Source of the DNA: Natronobacterium gregoryi SP2 | GTDB taxonomy: Archaea; Halobacteriota; Halobacteria; Halobacteriales; Natrialbaceae | NCBI RefSeq assembly: GCF_000230715.2 | Contig: NC_019792.1 | Span: 2,108,001 to 2,172,000 of the forward strand | Length of the DNA: 64,000 nt | Reading direction: 5' to 3' | Shown: piece after piece, positions 62,788 through 64,000 of the stretch | Layout: each line of letters opens with the position of its first letter | Position numbering within the stretch: the stretch's first letter is position 1 | Translations under genes and position numbers: made by a program | Notes under the pieces: model-generated | What the model was told of the DNA's origin: nothing | The model's input: only the letters and a program-made list of their open reading frames with translations | Databases searched by the model: none

Positions 62788-62934
62788 TTATAGCGAATTA
62801 TTCTCTTCAAGACGTTTTGCTCCCTGGAGCAACATTCCTTTCCACGTCACGCCGTGCTTTTTCTTCAATTCCTTGAGTTGCTCGTACTGTTCCTCGTTGT
62901 CCATTTCGACGTATACCCTTTGGGTATCTCCCAT
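62788..62934 (-). CDS. Small protein divergent from tnpB
   Basis: 48 aa starting MGDTQRVYVEMDNEEQYEQL, followed by a Lys-rich helix (KELKKKHGVTWKGMLLQGAK) and NNSL. Shape and size suggest a ribbon-helix-helix or antitoxin-like protein. It lies back-to-back with tnpB, 57 bp apart, inside the likely element. Function inferred only from position. Confidence 0.6.
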   Translation of the reverse strand: MGDTQRVYVEMDNEEQYEQLKELKKKHGVTWKGMLLQGAKRLEENNSL

Positions 62935-62991
62935 ACATACCCATACTATACCCAACCTTCTTAGTGTTCTGTCTCCATACGACTACACGTG

Positions 62992-64000
62992 ATGCAGCGC
63001 ACTAACACGTTCGAGGTACGCCCTCTATCCGTCAACGACGAGGAGCTACTTCTCGACGTGTTAGATGCGTCCGCTGCACTCTGGAACGAGGTCAACTACG
63101 AGCGACGCCAGAACTTCTTCAACGGCGAATCCGTTTGGGAAGTTTCTGATTATCGAGAACGCTACAAAGACGTTCTCGGCAGCGCAACCGCTCAACAAAT
63201 CATTCGGAAGAACAAGTCGGCGTGGAAGTCCTTCCTCTCGCTCAACGAGAAATGGAAGGACGGAGACCTCGACGAGAAACCCTCGCCCCCAGGTTACTGG
63301 GGAAACGAGGACGACGGTCGAGAACTCTCCACGCTCATCCGTAACGACATGTACTCGGTAGAGTTCGGCGACCGCTCCCGACTCGAAATTCCAATCGGAA
63401 GCAAGCTGAAAGACGAGTACGACTACGGGTACTACGAGCGGTTGCGCTTAGAAGTCGCTGGCGAGCCAAAGTGGACTGGCGAGCAAGGCCGCCTCGAACT
63501 CACGTACGACGAGACCACCGACACGTTCAGAGCAATTCAACCCGTAGAAGTTCCTGATTCTGCGCGGGATTCACCACTGGCTTCAGAAGAGGCTGCTCTG
63601 GACATCGGTGCGAACAATCTGGTCGCCTGCACTACCACTGCAGGCGACCAGTACGTGTACGAAGGGCGGTCCTTGTGCGAGCGATTCCGTGAGACTACGG
63701 AAGAGATAGCGCACTGCCAGTCCTTGCTGGACGACCAGCGTCGGACGAGCAAGCGCATCGACCGCTTGTACGATAAGCGGACGAAGCGTCGCAACCATGC
63801 TCAAGACGCTCTCGTTCGAGACCTCGTCGAACAACTGTACGAAGATGGTGTGTACCAACTCTACGTTGGCGACCTCGGCGACGTGCTGGAAACGCACTGG
63901 GTTGCCGAGGTCAACGAGAAGACACACAATTTCTGGGCGTTCGGACGCTTCGTCCAGCGTCTCGAAAGCGTCTGCGAGGAGTATGGTATCGAGGTCTGTG
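62992..64000 (+). CDS. tnpB: TnpB, IS1341-type RNA-guided nuclease (3' end outside window)
   Basis: 336 codons to the window edge, without a stop. An N-terminal helical part ([20 protein letters not shown]) and beta region lead to the RuvC-I motif [18 protein letters not shown], with the catalytic Asp. The later [17 protein letters not shown] and [22 protein letters not shown] belong to the RuvC-II part. The zinc-finger and last Asp lie beyond the edge. TnpB proteins are guide-RNA-directed nucleases that help keep the element. Confidence 0.92.
   Translation, partial: MQRTNTFEVRPLSVNDEELLLDVLDASAALWNEVNYERRQNFFNGESVWEVSDYRERYKDVLGSATAQQIIRKNKSAWKSFLSLNEKWKDGDLDEKPSPPGYWGNEDDGRELSTLIRNDMYSVEFGDRSRLEIPIGSKLKDEYDYGYYERLRLEVAGEPKWTGEQGRLELTYDETTDTFRAIQPVEVPDSARDSPLASEEAALDIGANNLVACTTTAGDQYVYEGRSLCERFRETTEEIAHCQSLLDDQRRTSKRIDRLYDKRTKRRNHAQDALVRDLVEQLYEDGVYQLYVGDLGDVLETHWVAEVNEKTHNFWAFGRFVQRLESVCEEYGIEVC

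Larger units (their letters stand above)
62703..64000 (+). mobile_element. IS200/IS605-family (IS1341-type) element, 5' part
   Basis: It begins near an end hairpin, CCCATGAC-TTTA-GTCGTGGG (62711-62730), then a small divergent gene and tnpB running off the right edge. There is no tnpA in view, as is usual for IS1341-type elements. The exact left end and the right end (with any guide RNA) are not defined here. Confidence 0.75.

Overview
The window comes from an extremely halophilic archaeon (class Halobacteria). GC is high and GC-ending codons dominate. Proteins are very acidic, haloarchaeal gene families recur (bacterioruberin genes, a Bat-like regulator, MBF1, aIF-1A, Spt5/SecE), many genes look leaderless with a TATA box about 25-30 nt upstream, and an IS1341-type TnpB lies at the right edge. 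The gene content suggests Natrialbales, but that placement is inference.

Layout. 1-1.2 kb: a degenerate metallo-beta-lactamase-fold protein and an unknown protein, then 0.9 kb of repeats. 2.0-12.6 kb: a complete co-oriented [NiFe] uptake hydrogenase locus: Tat-exported small subunit, large subunit, cytochrome b, maturation protease, a small zinc-finger protein, then hypC-D-E-A-B-F. 13-22.6 kb: MOSC protein, rhodanese plus JAMM protease, an R2-like oxidase, purF, a DUF420-like protein, tRNA-Leu(GAG) with a duplicated 3' flank, MBF1, AlaX and an enolase-superfamily sugar-acid dehydratase. 22.7-27.9 kb: a minus-strand methylaspartate operon (glutamate mutase S and E, methylaspartate ammonia-lyase, MaoC-type hydratase, class I CoA-transferase). 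28-44.8 kb: small unknown proteins, an amidohydrolase, a sulfurtransferase, a FAH-family enzyme, a PAS kinase and a wHTH-REC regulator, YkgJ-like protein, aIF-1A, GNAT, a DUF2339-like protein, SDR, and the bacterioruberin operon crtD-lyeJ-cruF. 44.9-49 kb: a biotin operon bioB-(BioU-like)-bioF-bioD with a BirA-box-like operator over the bioB start. 49-64 kb: crtB, a Bat-like regulator, msrB, an HTH-containing BirA, tyrS, spt5-secE, an HtrA-like protease, GH15 and an IS1341-type element.

How it works together. The hydrogenase locus is self-sufficient for subunit synthesis, Ni-Fe-CN-CO cofactor assembly, C-terminal processing and membrane anchoring, and should feed electrons from H2 into the quinone pool outside the cytoplasmic membrane. 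The methylaspartate operon converts glutamate to mesaconyl/methylmalyl-CoA intermediates for acetyl-CoA assimilation or glutamate breakdown. The biotin operon lacks bioA but holds a candidate BioU, and the likely repressor-ligase BirA is encoded 8 kb away.

The intergenic DNA is rich in small non-autonomous elements: a family of about 85-bp palindromes (at least eight copies), a 101-bp element with 16-bp inverted termini (two copies, one mismatch), a 104-bp element with 13-bp imperfect termini (two copies), and an 80-bp element flanked by CTAG. One CTAG copy sits in frame inside a decayed pirin gene. These are the clearest undescribed structures. All family calls rest on reading the sequence; no database search was run.
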